Source: Pantoea sp. Ap-967
Lineage (GTDB): Bacteria > Pseudomonadota > Gammaproteobacteria > Pseudomonadales > Pseudomonadaceae
Reading direction: 5' to 3'
Length of the DNA stretch: 64,000 nt
Assembly (NCBI RefSeq): GCF_011752565.1
Contig: NZ_VWXK01000002.1
Coordinates: 186,001-250,000, forward strand
The notes below the pieces were generated by a model, which was given only the letters and a program-made list of their open reading frames with translations, was not told where the DNA came from and made no database searches. Shown piece after piece: positions 1 through 8,662 of this stretch (positions within the stretch are counted from its first letter, which is position 1; each line of letters begins with the position of its first letter). A program made the translations under genes and the position numbers.

Positions 1-104
1 ATGCTGCTCTCCTACCCTTTACTGTGTTCCGGTGAGGTCGGCCCGGTGCGGCGCTTGATGCCACGAGGCCCGGCCACGCGCCTGAGGGCCAGTGATACCG
101 CCGA

Positions 105-380
105 TTAGAGCATCAATATCCCCTGACCTCGAACATGATGGTAGTCCGCGCCGGCTATGGCCTTGAGAAAGCCGCAGTCGGCGAGCCGTCGCAGGTCTCG
201 CCATTCGCGCCAGTCAATGAGCCCCAAGCGGTCCATCTCGTCGACCTGGCGAAGCAACTCTTCGTGGTGGCTACTTGGGCAATCACGCCTGCGCTCGACA
301 TCGTCATACAGCGCAAACCAACGGTTCACAGCAGTCAGACGACGCTGCTCCTGGGTGATCTGCTGAGTAATCGCATTCAT
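105..380 (-). CDS. small conserved hypothetical protein, 91 aa
   Basis: Predicted soluble, charged, helix-rich protein without signal peptide or membrane segment. A GAGGG ribosome-binding site lies 8 bases before the ATG. The composition (many Arg, Asp, Glu and Leu, three Trp, one Cys) is that of a real protein and not of an antisense shadow, and overlapping frames on the other strand lack a start signal. I do not recognise a domain. It stands alone, divergent from the hemerythrin gene with about 220 bases between the two starts. Function unknown. Confidence 0.6.
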   Translation of the reverse strand: MNAITQQITQEQRRLTAVNRWFALYDDVERRRDCPSSHHEELLRQVDEMDRLGLIDWREWRDLRRLADCGFLKAIAGADYHHVRGQGILML

Positions 381-604
381 GTCGCCAGCCCTCTCACGCT
401 TTGACTGTCGAGCCCGCAGGCGTGGCTAGGTTCACTTGCAAGAGATTAGTGGTAGGACGTCTTCGCAGCCTAAGTGCCAATCTCATCTTCAGAGCATCCA
501 CCTTGTCGCGGCAGAACACACATCAGCGGCATTGAACCCTTGCGCTTGTAGCCGACTCCACCCAGAGCAACCGTGATTTTTCCCAGCCCCTGAAGAGGTG
601 TCAC

Positions 605-1069
605 ATGAACGCAATCGAACTGCTGATCCAGGACCACCAACTGGTGAAGAAACTGCTCGAGGAACTGTCTTCTACCACCGAGCGCGCGGTGAAGAAACGC
701 GCCGAACTGCTCGAACGTATCAAGCAGGAGGTGAGCATCCATACGGCTCTGGAGGAAGAGATCCTGTACCCCGCGATCAAGCAGGCCGGCGGCAAGGAAG
801 AAGCGAAAATGTATTACGAGGCCAAGGAGGAACATCGCACGGTTGACTCGTTGGTTATTCCCGACCTGCTACACACCGAGACCGGTACCGTGGAGTTCGC
901 CGGTAGAGTCAAAGTGATGAAAGAGTTGCTGGAGCATCATATCGAGGAAGAAGAAAGCGAGCTGTTCCCTACCGCGCGCAAGCTGCTGGGCAAGCAGGAA
1001 CTTGAAGACATGGGCAAGGCCATGGAAGCTCAGAAGAAACTGCTCAAGGGCGAACAGCGCGCCGCCTGA
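605..1069 (+). CDS. hemerythrin HHE cation-binding domain protein
   Basis: A 154-residue cytoplasmic four-helix-bundle protein expected to bind a di-iron centre and to serve in O2, NO or iron sensing or storage. The spaced ligands of the HHE family are visible: His in DHQLVKKLLEEL near residue 10, H-x3-E in HTALEEEILYP near 45, His in EEHRTVDSLV near 78, and HHIEEEESELFP near 110. The start is supported by GAAGAGGTG seven bases upstream. It is a single gene, ending seven bases before a strong bidirectional hairpin. Related short hemerythrins are common in pseudomonads and often stress-induced. The exact role is not shown by the sequence. Confidence 0.92.
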   Translation: MNAIELLIQDHQLVKKLLEELSSTTERAVKKRAELLERIKQEVSIHTALEEEILYPAIKQAGGKEEAKMYYEAKEEHRTVDSLVIPDLLHTETGTVEFAGRVKVMKELLEHHIEEEESELFPTARKLLGKQELEDMGKAMEAQKKLLKGEQRAA

Positions 1070-1075
1070 AGAGCG

Positions 1076-1101
1076 CCAGCGCGCCCACCCGGGCGCGCTG
1101 G
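1076..1101. terminator. bidirectional hairpin terminator
   Basis: A perfect 11-bp stem, CCAGCGCGCCC pairing with GGGCGCGCTGG around an ACCC loop, lies in the 40 bases between the convergent hemerythrin and Gfo/Idh/MocA genes. There is no long T tract, so termination strength is inferred from stem stability and position. Confidence 0.75.
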
Positions 1102-1109
1102 ACCAGGCG

Positions 1110-2219
1110 TTACTGGGTGGGCGACTCTGTGTTGATCATCGGTGGCACCGGCGCAAGCGGGAACGCCCGCAGCTGTTCGCGGCGCCGCGCGAAAGGCCTT
1201 GCGGCCAGCGGCTCCAGGCGCTGCGGTTGGCCGGTTTCCAACGCGCGCTCTATCGCCACTATCACCCTCACATCGCGCCAACCCTCCTCGCCATCAGGCT
1301 CTGGCACCTCGTTGCGAAGTATGCAATCGGAAAAGTAAGCCGTTTCTCCGGCGAACTGATCGACGACAGGGTTCACGTGCACGCGGGTTTCGCCGTCAAT
1401 GGTCGCCCGGTAACTGATCGCTACCCCTTCCCCGTAGCCAAAGCATGGCGAGGCTTCGATCTCGCCCTTGCTCCCCAGCATCTGGAAGCGTTCGGTATCA
1501 GGCATGGTGTAGCTGACAGTGAACTGTGCCAGGCGCTCATCGGGGAAGCGTAGGCTGACGGTGACCGTGTCCCAAGTGTCGATGCTGCTGCCCGGCGAGT
1601 GCACACCCACTGCCGCCACCTCGATGGGCTCGGCATTGAACAGTTGGCGAACCAAGTTCAGTGGGTACGGCCCCATGTCTGCCACAGGGCCAGCGCCGAA
1701 GCCATTCTGCGCCCGGTGGTTGCCGGGCTTGACCCGCTGGGTGAAGGTCGAGGTGAACAGCCGCGGCTCACCGAAATTGCCGGCATGCACCCGCCCGATC
1801 ATGTCCAAGGTGCCGGGTTCGGAGTGCAGGCGGTAGGCGATCATCAGCCTGGCGCCTGTGCGCCGGGAAGCCTCGATCATGGCAAGGCAGTCGGTTTCGT
1901 TGGTGGCCATGGGTTTTTCCAACAGCACATGAATGCCCGCCTCCAGCGCCGGGATCACGAACTCGCGGTGGCGAAAATTCGGCGTGGCAACGTACACCGC
2001 ATCCACCTCGCCCGAGCCGAGCAGCGCCGCGTAATCTTCGTAAGCGTAGGTCTTGAGCCCGTACCGGTCGGCCAGTGCCATTGCCTTCTGCGGGTCGCCC
2101 GTGACCAGCGCGGTCATCACCGAATTGTCGGTCTGGCCGATACCGGGCATGAACGCGCCCTGGGAAATCGACCCGCCAGCCACTACGCCATAGCGGATCT
2201 TGCCTGCTGCATTGGGCAT
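1110..2219 (-). CDS. Gfo/Idh/MocA family NAD(P)-dependent oxidoreductase
   Basis: A 369-residue cytoplasmic oxidoreductase with an N-terminal Rossmann fold (YGVVAGGSISQGAF, residues 10-24), the EKP signature of the family (LLEKPMA, near residue 100) and the C-terminal alpha/beta domain (GAGPVADMGPYPLNLVRQLF). The layout resembles glucose-fructose oxidoreductase-like and inositol dehydrogenase-like members that oxidise sugars or cyclitols. The start has a strong AAGGAGGGG site. Length is normal. It is monocistronic and shares a terminator hairpin with the hemerythrin gene. The substrate cannot be told from sequence. Confidence 0.88.
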   Translation of the reverse strand: MPNAAGKIRYGVVAGGSISQGAFMPGIGQTDNSVMTALVTGDPQKAMALADRYGLKTYAYEDYAALLGSGEVDAVYVATPNFRHREFVIPALEAGIHVLLEKPMATNETDCLAMIEASRRTGARLMIAYRLHSEPGTLDMIGRVHAGNFGEPRLFTSTFTQRVKPGNHRAQNGFGAGPVADMGPYPLNLVRQLFNAEPIEVAAVGVHSPGSSIDTWDTVTVSLRFPDERLAQFTVSYTMPDTERFQMLGSKGEIEASPCFGYGEGVAISYRATIDGETRVHVNPVVDQFAGETAYFSDCILRNEVPEPDGEEGWRDVRVIVAIERALETGQPQRLEPLAARPFARRREQLRAFPLAPVPPMINTESPTQ

Positions 2220-2391
2220 GAAACCCCTCCTTGAGGTGACGATGATTGATCATGTCAGTTACCAGAGTGGGCTGGTCGTACGGCCATGAGGTTCCATAAA
2301 TCTGGCACCGTGAGTGTTGGCAAAGCGTTGTGAACCCGTGTGGGCGCTCGCCAGTCCCACATCGAAACGCAATCAGTTTGGGTATCGCTGG

Positions 2392-2742
2392 ATGAATGAC
2401 TGGATCGACTTTCTCGAATGGCCCGCCATGGTTCTGACCGTATTGGCCGCCTGGTGCATCGGTTCAAGGCGCCCGGGCAGACGCAAGCTGGGCTTCTGCT
2501 GCTTCATCGCCAGCAATGTGCTGTGGGGGGTGTGGGGATGGCAGGCACAGGCCTGGGCGCTGATCATCCTGCAGGTCTGCCTGTGCGTCATGAACCTGCG
2601 AGGCTGGAAAAAAACACTGCGATGGAACTGGGCTGAAGGGGTCGTGCTTATGTGCGCCGCAATATGTGGCGCCGAGGCCGTTCGTTCCGCCCGTCAGCGC
2701 CATCGCACAGGTCGCCGCGCGGGCAGGACAAAGAAAGGGTGA
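2392..2742 (+). CDS. small integral membrane protein
   Basis: From the ATG at 2392 the protein is 116 residues with about three hydrophobic helices (WPAMVLTVLAAWCIGS, FCCFIASNVLWGVWGW, AWALIILQVCLCVMNL) and a basic C-terminal tail. The spacing resembles small PQ-loop or NMN-carrier-like membrane proteins found singly in pseudomonads, but no diagnostic motif is seen. An in-frame TTG at 2314 would add 26 polar residues and is less likely. The start lacks a good ribosome-binding site. A short gap separates it from the following glycine-rich protein gene on the same strand. Confidence 0.65.
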   Translation: MNDWIDFLEWPAMVLTVLAAWCIGSRRPGRRKLGFCCFIASNVLWGVWGWQAQAWALIILQVCLCVMNLRGWKKTLRWNWAEGVVLMCAAICGAEAVRSARQRHRTGRRAGRTKKG

Positions 2743-2763
2743 ACATCCCAAAGGACCTGCTCC

Positions 2764-3120
2764 ATGAAGATCATCAAACCCCACTCGTTGTTGTTGGCAC
2801 TGTGTCTTGGGGCTAGTGCGCCGCTTGTGCTGGCGGCCACCGACATGAACGACCAACGCGCTCCAGGCACGCAAACGCAAGACAACGGCCACATGAACGG
2901 CAATGGCGGACCCACAGGCTCAGGCACGCCTGGAGATGGCATGGGGACCGGCTCTGGCGGTACCGGGGGCAATGGCACTGACAATACCGGCGGTGATGGC
3001 ACCACCAACGGCTCAGGGACCGGAAGCGGCAACGGAACCGGGACGAACTCTGGGGGTGGCACCGGCGGTTCGAGCGGATCCGGCGCGGGTGGCTCCGGTG
3101 GAGGCGGTTCCGGTGGTTGA
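2764..3120 (+). CDS. exported glycine/serine/threonine-rich repeat protein
   Basis: A 118-residue protein with a clear signal peptide (basic start MKIIK, then LLLALCLGASAPLVLA, cleavage after about residue 24). The rest is low-complexity Gly, Ser, Thr, Asn and Asp with irregular GTGSG/GNGT-like units and no hydrophobic core. AAGGA lies 8 bases before the ATG. It is probably a disordered periplasmic or surface protein. Function unknown. The repeat makes translated ORFs appear in all frames of both strands; the + frame is chosen because only it has a signal peptide and ribosome-binding site. Confidence 0.7.
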   Translation: MKIIKPHSLLLALCLGASAPLVLAATDMNDQRAPGTQTQDNGHMNGNGGPTGSGTPGDGMGTGSGGTGGNGTDNTGGDGTTNGSGTGSGNGTGTNSGGGTGGSSGSGAGGSGGGGSGG

Positions 3121-3173
3121 AGGCTGAGCGCTTCATCCATCAGGAGGGAGTGCCATGGGCGCCGCACGGCCAT

Positions 3174-3357
3174 GGCGCTACACTGAAGTCCAGGATGCAC
3201 CACCTCGTCAGCAGTCAGAAATCGCCATTCTAGATCGCGCATCCTGCTGGGGGTATCGCGGGTACTTTTGGGGGTACATTTATTATTTTTAGAACCTTGA
3301 ATGCCGCCCTAGAGGCCTGTCCAAATGTTCTTCGGCAGCGATGAAAACATGTGAGCC
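3174..3357 (-). pseudogene. remnant of phage-type integrase 5' end (direct repeat copy A)
   Basis: Read on the minus strand, ATG at 3228 gives MAISDC and then a stop. MAIS(D/E) is a common opening of P4/phage-type tyrosine integrases. The 90 bases upstream contain the stacked GTACCCCCAAAAGTACCC-like blocks usually found before such integrase genes. The rest of the integrase is absent. A diverged copy in the same orientation lies at 19714-19902. The segment ends in a shared block from CGCCCTAGAG to CGATGAAAACATGTGAG. The integrase assignment is from memory of the family, not from a search. Confidence 0.55.
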
Positions 3358-3711
3358 AAAAGCTTGGGAGTGCTTGAGTGTAGCCCCGTGCTTTGGGTTA
3401 CCAAATTCCTAACCACTGTACGAGAGGATTTGGGGATCCTGATAGCCTTTAAGCTGCGCACGGCACATTGATGCCGCAGCAAAGCTGCTCGGAACCAGCG
3501 CCCCACTCGGTCGTCACAGTCGGGTCCATAAACCCGCCTCGCTATGGCTACCAAACAGTTGCCGAGGATGACTTGATCAGTGATTCACCGCCAATTCCTT
3601 GAATAGGCCGACGATAGAGTCCACCATGGACAACAATAGCACGCACCCGTGGTTGTAGAGCCCTATGTCCCAGGGAGCGATCACGCCCCCAATTCCAACT
3701 TTTGGCGGAAG
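3358..3711. other. intergenic, no gene seen
   Basis: This holds the leader of the YheO-type regulator and the outer side of repeat copy A. Open frames on both strands are short, lack ribosome-binding sites and have no recognisable family. No tRNA, terminator or clear promoter was identified. Confidence 0.5.
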
Positions 3712-4317
3712 ATGAATATCGAGAATTACAAGGCAATCGCTGACAGCATTGCGCTGCTGCTTTTCCCACACGCGGAAGTCATCGTGCACGAGGTGAAAAG
3801 CCAAACAGTCGTTCACATAGCCAACAATTTTTCGAAGCGCAAGCTGGGCGACGACTCAGCGCTGGACCAGGAGCTCGGGGAGTTTCGTAGCTCCGCAAGC
3901 ATTGGCCCGTACGAGAAGATCAACTGGAATGGGCAGAAAATCCGCTCAATCACCAGCGTCCTGTACGATCAGGACGGACAGGCCGAGTACTTGCTCTGCA
4001 TCAATTTGAATTTTTCGGTGTTGGAGCAAGCGCGAGAAGCGCTGGACGCTTTCTTCCAGGTCAGCCGCTTGATCCCTCAGCCAGACGCGCTGTTCAAGGA
4101 TGACTGGCAAGAGCGGATCAACACCTTCCTGCACACTTGGCTCAAGGAACGCAATCTCTCACTGCGCACGTTGAAGATGAAAGACAAGCGCACCCTCGTT
4201 GAGGCGCTCCACGCAGAAGGCGCATTCGAGGGTAGAAGTGGCGCGGATTATGTGGCCAATGTTCTCAGCATGGGCAGGGCGACTGTCTACAAGTACCTCA
4301 AGGAGCTGAGAGCCTAG
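3712..4317 (+). CDS. YheO/DauR-type PAS and helix-turn-helix regulator
   Basis: From the ATG at 3712 the protein is 201 residues. Residues about 5-115 match the YheO-like PAS_6 domain (LFPHAEVIVHEV, IANNFSKRKLGDDS, then the IRSITSVLYD and EYLLCINLNFS strands). The last 60 residues form the HTH_22 DNA-binding domain, ending in GRATVYKYLKELRA. Family members such as DauR sense amino-acid-type ligands and control their catabolic operons. The in-frame ATG at 3649 would add 21 residues unlike the family and is rejected. As the first gene inside the repeat-bracketed block it is a good candidate for controlling the deacylase/dehydratase operon at 5530. Confidence 0.85.
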   Translation: MNIENYKAIADSIALLLFPHAEVIVHEVKSQTVVHIANNFSKRKLGDDSALDQELGEFRSSASIGPYEKINWNGQKIRSITSVLYDQDGQAEYLLCINLNFSVLEQAREALDAFFQVSRLIPQPDALFKDDWQERINTFLHTWLKERNLSLRTLKMKDKRTLVEALHAEGAFEGRSGADYVANVLSMGRATVYKYLKELRA

Positions 4318-4332
4318 CGCCCTCAAATACGA

Positions 4333-4360
4333 AGGGACCACCAGTCGTTGGCCGGTCCCT
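4333..4360. terminator. hairpin between convergent genes
   Basis: AGGGACC pairs with GGTCCCT seven bases each way, separated by 14 bases, in the gap between the regulator stop and the end of the convergent transporter gene. There is no T tract. Confidence 0.5.
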
Positions 4361-4390
4361 CGCCATCACTGCTCGAAAGCGTAAGACGCT

Positions 4391-5275
4391 TCAGTCTGCT
4401 GCAACCACTCCCACCTTGCGCCTCAGGCCAGGCAAGCGCAGCTCGCTCACGATCATGCCCAATACAATCAGACATGCCCCCAGGATGTTCATCGAGGTGA
4501 AGCGGTCACCGGCGAGCAGATAGCCAAAATAGCCACTAAAGATCGGCTCGCATACAAGCAGCAACGCTACCTTCTGTGCCGGCAGCACCATCTGAGCCCG
4601 GGTCTGCACCAGGTAAGCAACAGCGGTTCCTACCACAGCGATAATCAGGACTGTCAGAAGTGACGAACGGTCCTGCGGCAGCGAAAACTCCCCTGCAGCC
4701 AGGCTCCAACCCAGTGACAGCACACCCACGGTGAGCAGTTGGATGAATGCCAGAACCAGAGAAGTCGAGCCAAACTTGATCTTGGATAGCACGATGATGT
4801 GGATTGCGAAAAACACAGCACATCCGAGGATTAGCAGGTCACCGTAATGGATCGCGTAGTCCTGGAGGCTGAGAAAGCCCAATCCACACAATGCAGTACT
4901 AGCCCCCACCACCTGCTTGGCTTTAGGCCGCTCAGCACCGATCAAAAATAGGAAGCAGGGAGTCAAAACCACCGAAAGTCCAGCAATGAATCCCGCGTTG
5001 GAGGGTGTCGTGTGGGCCAAGCCCGACGTTTGGAACGCAAAAGCGATAAACAGCATAAGACCTGCGAACACCCCTGCACGCCAGTCCCGTCTACTAAGCG
5101 ATTTGAGATGCTTGATCGCCCATGGGAGTAGCGCAACTGCGGCGATGATAAAGATGAACGCATTGAGCGCCGAAGCACTATTCGAGTGCAAGCTCTGTTG
5201 TTTGGCGACAAAGCTCCATCCCCATACCGCGGTAATGGCTATCAGGGCAAAGGTCCAAACCTGGTTGGGCTTCAC
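4391..5275 (-). CDS. DMT superfamily transporter, EamA domains
   Basis: An inner-membrane metabolite carrier of about 294 residues with ten hydrophobic helices in two EamA repeats (FALIAITAVWGWSFVAKQQ at the start; VGTAVAYLVQTRAQ and EPIFSGYFGYLLAGD in the second repeat, the latter a family hallmark). The start is best placed at the GTG at 5275, which has a perfect GGAGG seven bases upstream; an upstream GTG at 5290 would use no site. It is divergent from the deacylase operon. Family members mostly export amino acids or related small molecules. The substrate is unknown. Confidence 0.88.
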   Translation of the reverse strand: MKPNQVWTFALIAITAVWGWSFVAKQQSLHSNSASALNAFIFIIAAVALLPWAIKHLKSLSRRDWRAGVFAGLMLFIAFAFQTSGLAHTTPSNAGFIAGLSVVLTPCFLFLIGAERPKAKQVVGASTALCGLGFLSLQDYAIHYGDLLILGCAVFFAIHIIVLSKIKFGSTSLVLAFIQLLTVGVLSLGWSLAAGEFSLPQDRSSLLTVLIIAVVGTAVAYLVQTRAQMVLPAQKVALLLVCEPIFSGYFGYLLAGDRFTSMNILGACLIVLGMIVSELRLPGLRRKVGVVAAD

Positions 5276-5492
5276 GGCAGCATCCTCCACTGTGCTGTTT
5301 ACGGGAGGCGGATGCTACTGGGCTAGACATTAAAATATCCACTAGAGATTTTTCGTCCACACAGAGTTTTTGTTGCCTGAAGTCGCTGAAAGCCTTGATT
5401 TAGAGGGTTCTATCTACCCAACGACTGTGTCGAGGCGCGCCTAAATTTCGACATCCGGACGTCTGAAGGCTCTTGTTTTACAGAGAAAATGG

Positions 5493-5505
5493 GTCTACTG
5501 TAGAC
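5493..5505. promoter_or_regulatory. perfect palindrome GTCTACTGTAGAC, likely operator
   Basis: A 6+1+6 perfect dyad 25 bases before the deacylase start and about 220 bases from the divergent transporter start. Its symmetry and position suit a dimeric regulator; the YheO-type protein at 3712 or one of the LysR proteins are candidates. No second copy was found in the window by eye. Confidence 0.5.
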
Positions 5506-5529
5506 ATATATTCCACGACAGAGGCATGC

Positions 5530-6651
5530 ATGATGTCGATTCAGACTCGCTTCACGGACCTGCCTCCCCTCGGCCCCGGTAATACGGTCCGCCTGCTTAC
5601 CCATGAATTCACCGGACATGAATCTGCCCGTAGCGCCTATATCCAAGCCGGCCTTCATGCGGATGAGCATCCAGGGCTGCTGACTTTGTGGCACCTGCAG
5701 GAAATGCTGGTTGACCTGCACCAGGAAGGTCGAGTCTTGGGCAAGATCGTCATCTGTCCATTCGCGAATCCAGTGGGAATGACGCAGAACGTGCTCGGGT
5801 TCTGGACCGGCCGTTTCAACCTGGCTAACGGTGAAAACTTCAACCGCAATTTTCCAGACCTCATCCCGATGCTGGAGGCTCAGCATATCGACAACAGTGC
5901 GGTGCTGTCGGAGCAGAAACTGCAGGCCGCGATTAACGCCCTGCCGACCACGGATACCGTCAGCGCGCTGCGCAAAGCGCTCCTAAGCGAAGCGCTTCAA
6001 CATGACGTCGTGCTGGATCTGCATTGCGATACTGCAGGTGTGCTCCACCTGTACGCAAATCAGGCCCAGCGTGACCGGGCAACCAGACTCGCTGCCTGCA
6101 TGAACATCGATGTTGTCTTTCTTGAGCACTCCGCAGGAGGCCAACCTTTCGATGAGTCGTGTAACCGTCCATGGAACTGGCTCATCGACCAAGGTTTGAG
6201 TTCTCAAACAGAGCGTCCTTTCGCTGCGAGTATCGAGCTGCGTGGACAAGCAGATGTGAATGACGAACTGGCAAAACAGGACGCGAAAGGGATCCTCAAC
6301 TTCTTGGCAAGCGAGGGACTGTTGCGTCTTGACGATCAGCCTCCAGCGAAAGGCTCGCCTCAAGTCTACCCACTTGAGGGCGCGAGCCACTTGCCCTCTC
6401 CAGGACATGGTCTGCTGGCCTGGAAAAAACGACCTGGGGACCGCGTATCAAAAGGCGAATTGATCGCCGAGCTCGTGCCGATCGACGCCTCGATCGGCAC
6501 CCCAAGAATTCCCATTCACAGCGATGTTGATGGCGTCCTCGTGGTTCAACCGCTCTTCAAGCTGGTGCGAGCCGGCCAACGCGTAGCACTGCTTGCCGGT
6601 ATCGAACCCTTTTCCAATCGACGAGCCGGCCAATTGCTCAATCACTTCTGA
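5530..6651 (+). CDS. succinylglutamate desuccinylase/aspartoacylase family deacylase (DoeB/EutE-like)
   Basis: A zinc-dependent amidohydrolase of 373 residues expected to remove an acyl group from an N-acyl amino acid. The ligand motif H-x-x-E is seen in AGLHADEHPG (near residue 45), the third ligand His in VVLDLHCDT (near 165), and the catalytic Glu in SIELRG. The C-terminal 80 residues form a beta barrel typical of the family. Family members include N-acetyl-diaminobutyrate deacetylase of ectoine breakdown and AstE. The start at 5530 (or 5533) follows GAGG by five bases. It heads an operon with the dehydratase-like and cyclodeaminase-like genes, the same partners as in hydroxyectoine loci, but no ectoine hydrolase is present. 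Confidence 0.85.
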   Translation: MMSIQTRFTDLPPLGPGNTVRLLTHEFTGHESARSAYIQAGLHADEHPGLLTLWHLQEMLVDLHQEGRVLGKIVICPFANPVGMTQNVLGFWTGRFNLANGENFNRNFPDLIPMLEAQHIDNSAVLSEQKLQAAINALPTTDTVSALRKALLSEALQHDVVLDLHCDTAGVLHLYANQAQRDRATRLAACMNIDVVFLEHSAGGQPFDESCNRPWNWLIDQGLSSQTERPFAASIELRGQADVNDELAKQDAKGILNFLASEGLLRLDDQPPAKGSPQVYPLEGASHLPSPGHGLLAWKKRPGDRVSKGELIAELVPIDASIGTPRIPIHSDVDGVLVVQPLFKLVRAGQRVALLAGIEPFSNRRAGQLLNHF

Positions 6652-6670
6652 ATTTACGAAGGGTTAAAAA

Positions 6671-7648
6671 ATGACTGTCGACGCTAAATACCTCTTTTCG
6701 CTATACGAGGCGATTGCCGAAGCGCACCAAGCACTGCGCCCAGAAGTGAGTGTTACACCGCTCACCCATAGCGCTCGTCTGTCCGCAATGACGGGTTGCC
6801 ATGTGTACCTTAAATGTGAGCACCTCCAGCACACGGGCTCGTTCAAGTTCCGCGGAGCCAGCAACAAAGTCCGTCTGTTGCCCGAAGCGCAGCGCAAGCT
6901 GGGAGTAATCACTGCTTCATCGGGTAACCACAGACAGGGCCTGGCGCTTGCAGGCAAAGTCCTGGGGGTACCGGTCACGGTCTACACCACCACATCTGCA
7001 TCCGCTTACAAGCTGGATGCCATCCGGGCCCTCGGCGCAGAAGTCGTGAGCCTCGACATGGATCCGCTGAGCGTGGAGCTTGAGGCTGCTCGCCAGGCTG
7101 AGCTCCAAGGTAAGCCATTTGTTTCGCCTTACAACGACCCAGAAATCATCGCGGGCCAGGGCACGATCGGCATTGAGCTCTTCGAACAGGCTCCGGATCT
7201 GGATGCTGTATTCGTCGCCGTTGGCGGTGGGGGCATGATTTCCGGAATCGGCGCTGCCTTGCGCGCGCTAAACCCGAAGATCGACATCATTGGTTGCTGG
7301 CCAGCTAACGCCCCAACCATGCAGAAATCGCTCGAAGCTGGCGAGATCATCGAAATGGAAGAAGACGACACCATTTCCGATGGCACCGCGGGCGGCATCG
7401 AACCGGGCAGCATCACCTTCCCGCTCTGCCAGAGCCTGCTAACGAGGACGGTGCTGGTCAGTGAGGCAGAAATCAAAGCGGCGATGCGCGATATCGCTAG
7501 CTGCGAACGCTGGATCATCGAAGGCGCTGCCGGCGTCGCGGTGGCCAGCATGCAAAAACTGGCAAGGGAATACCGGGGCAAGCGCGTCGCGGTGGTCATT
7601 TGCGGCCGCAACATCCTTCTCGAGAAATTCCTTGGGGCAGTTCAATGA
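6671..7648 (+). CDS. PLP-dependent threonine dehydratase-like protein (EutB-like)
   Basis: A fold-type II pyridoxal-phosphate enzyme of 325 residues. The PLP lysine is in GSFKFRGASN (near residue 59), the substrate loop is TASSGNH (near 80), and the phosphate-binding glycine loop is VGGGGMISGI (near 185). It lacks the ACT regulatory domain of biosynthetic IlvA, as catabolic and EutB-type members do. The SSGNHRQG loop differs from the more common SSGNHAQG, so the substrate may be a modified hydroxy-amino acid. A purine-rich GAAGGG site lies upstream. Its stop overlaps the start of the next gene by four bases, implying translational coupling. Confidence 0.85.
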   Translation: MTVDAKYLFSLYEAIAEAHQALRPEVSVTPLTHSARLSAMTGCHVYLKCEHLQHTGSFKFRGASNKVRLLPEAQRKLGVITASSGNHRQGLALAGKVLGVPVTVYTTTSASAYKLDAIRALGAEVVSLDMDPLSVELEAARQAELQGKPFVSPYNDPEIIAGQGTIGIELFEQAPDLDAVFVAVGGGGMISGIGAALRALNPKIDIIGCWPANAPTMQKSLEAGEIIEMEEDDTISDGTAGGIEPGSITFPLCQSLLTRTVLVSEAEIKAAMRDIASCERWIIEGAAGVAVASMQKLAREYRGKRVAVVICGRNILLEKFLGAVQ

Positions 7649-8592
7649 AAGTCTTTAGCAAAGAGCAAATCATCTCTCAACTCAATCTGGAACTGGCAGT
7701 ACAGCGCCTGGAAGAGGGCTTCATTGCCTTCTCTGCAGGTAAGGCCCAGGTTCCACCAGTTCAGGCGTTTGCATTCACTGCCGCGAATGGTGACTGCTGC
7801 GTGAAGTCGGCATATGTGGAAGGAAGCGACACCTTCACCGTGAAAATCTCGACCGGCTTCTACGACAACCCGTCCAAAGGCCTGGAAAGCAACGACGGTC
7901 TGATGATGGTGTTGTCTGCCACGACTGGGCAGCCACTCGCGCTGATGCAGGATGAAGGCTGGCTGACATGCATCCGCACTGCTTTGGCTGGCCGTATCGC
8001 AGCCCGCCTGCTGGCTCCTAAAAACGTCAAAGCAATCGGCATCCTCGGTGCCGGCATGCAGGCGCGGATGCAGCTGGAGCAACTGGCTGCTGTTACTACG
8101 TGCCGCAAGGTCATCGTGTGGGGCCGCAGTGACGCTGAGCTCGAAGCTTACAAGGCCTTCGCCACCGGGCTGGGGTATCAGGTGCAGACCACCAAGAATG
8201 CCGCCGATGTTGCCCACGGCGCAAACCTGATCGTTAGCGCAACCCCCTCCCGCGAACCTCTGTTGAAGAGCGAGTGGGTACAGCCTGGCACGCACATCAC
8301 TGCTGTCGGTGCCGACGCTGCAGGTAAACAGGAGCTCGACGCTGCGCTTGTCGCTCGGGCAGACCGCATCATCGTCGACTCGATTTATCAGTGCAGCCAG
8401 TACGGCGAGATCTCCCACGCACTCAAGGCCGGCTTGATCGATGAAAGCCAACTGGCTGAATTGGGCGCACTGCTTGCAGGCAATGTGCGTGGCCGTGAAA
8501 ACGACAATCAGATCACCCTGGTTGACCTGACCGGTGTGGCCGTCCAGGACGCTCAGATTTCGAGCTGTGCATTGGCCTCCATGCAAGGCTGA
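7645..8592 (+). CDS. ornithine cyclodeaminase/mu-crystallin family protein (EutC-like)
   Basis: From the ATG overlapping the previous stop the protein is 315 residues, normal for the family. The NAD-binding Rossmann motif is IGILGAGMQARMQ (near residue 133), and the substrate-side signature TCIRTALAGRIAARLLAP precedes it. Relatives act as ornithine cyclodeaminase, alanine dehydrogenase, imine reductase or EutC of ectoine use. With the dehydratase-like protein it may handle an imine or alpha-amino intermediate released after deacylation. The specific reaction is inference. Confidence 0.85.
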   Translation: MKVFSKEQIISQLNLELAVQRLEEGFIAFSAGKAQVPPVQAFAFTAANGDCCVKSAYVEGSDTFTVKISTGFYDNPSKGLESNDGLMMVLSATTGQPLALMQDEGWLTCIRTALAGRIAARLLAPKNVKAIGILGAGMQARMQLEQLAAVTTCRKVIVWGRSDAELEAYKAFATGLGYQVQTTKNAADVAHGANLIVSATPSREPLLKSEWVQPGTHITAVGADAAGKQELDAALVARADRIIVDSIYQCSQYGEISHALKAGLIDESQLAELGALLAGNVRGRENDNQITLVDLTGVAVQDAQISSCALASMQG

Positions 8593-8662
8593 TCATCCCG
8601 CCCCTTCGCATTCTCGCGCCCTGCTTCCAAGGCGCGGGGTGCATTACTGCTGGAGTGACATC

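Noticed and set aside
2694..3242. proline-rich open frame antisense to the glycine-rich protein
   Set aside because: Complement of Gly/Ser/Thr repeat codons; no signal peptide or start site, while the + strand has both.
8615..8636. CGCGCC/GGCGCG hairpin before the binding-protein gene as a riboswitch or terminator
   Set aside because: Six base pairs, ten-base loop and no T tract; too weak to call, mentioned only with the gene.
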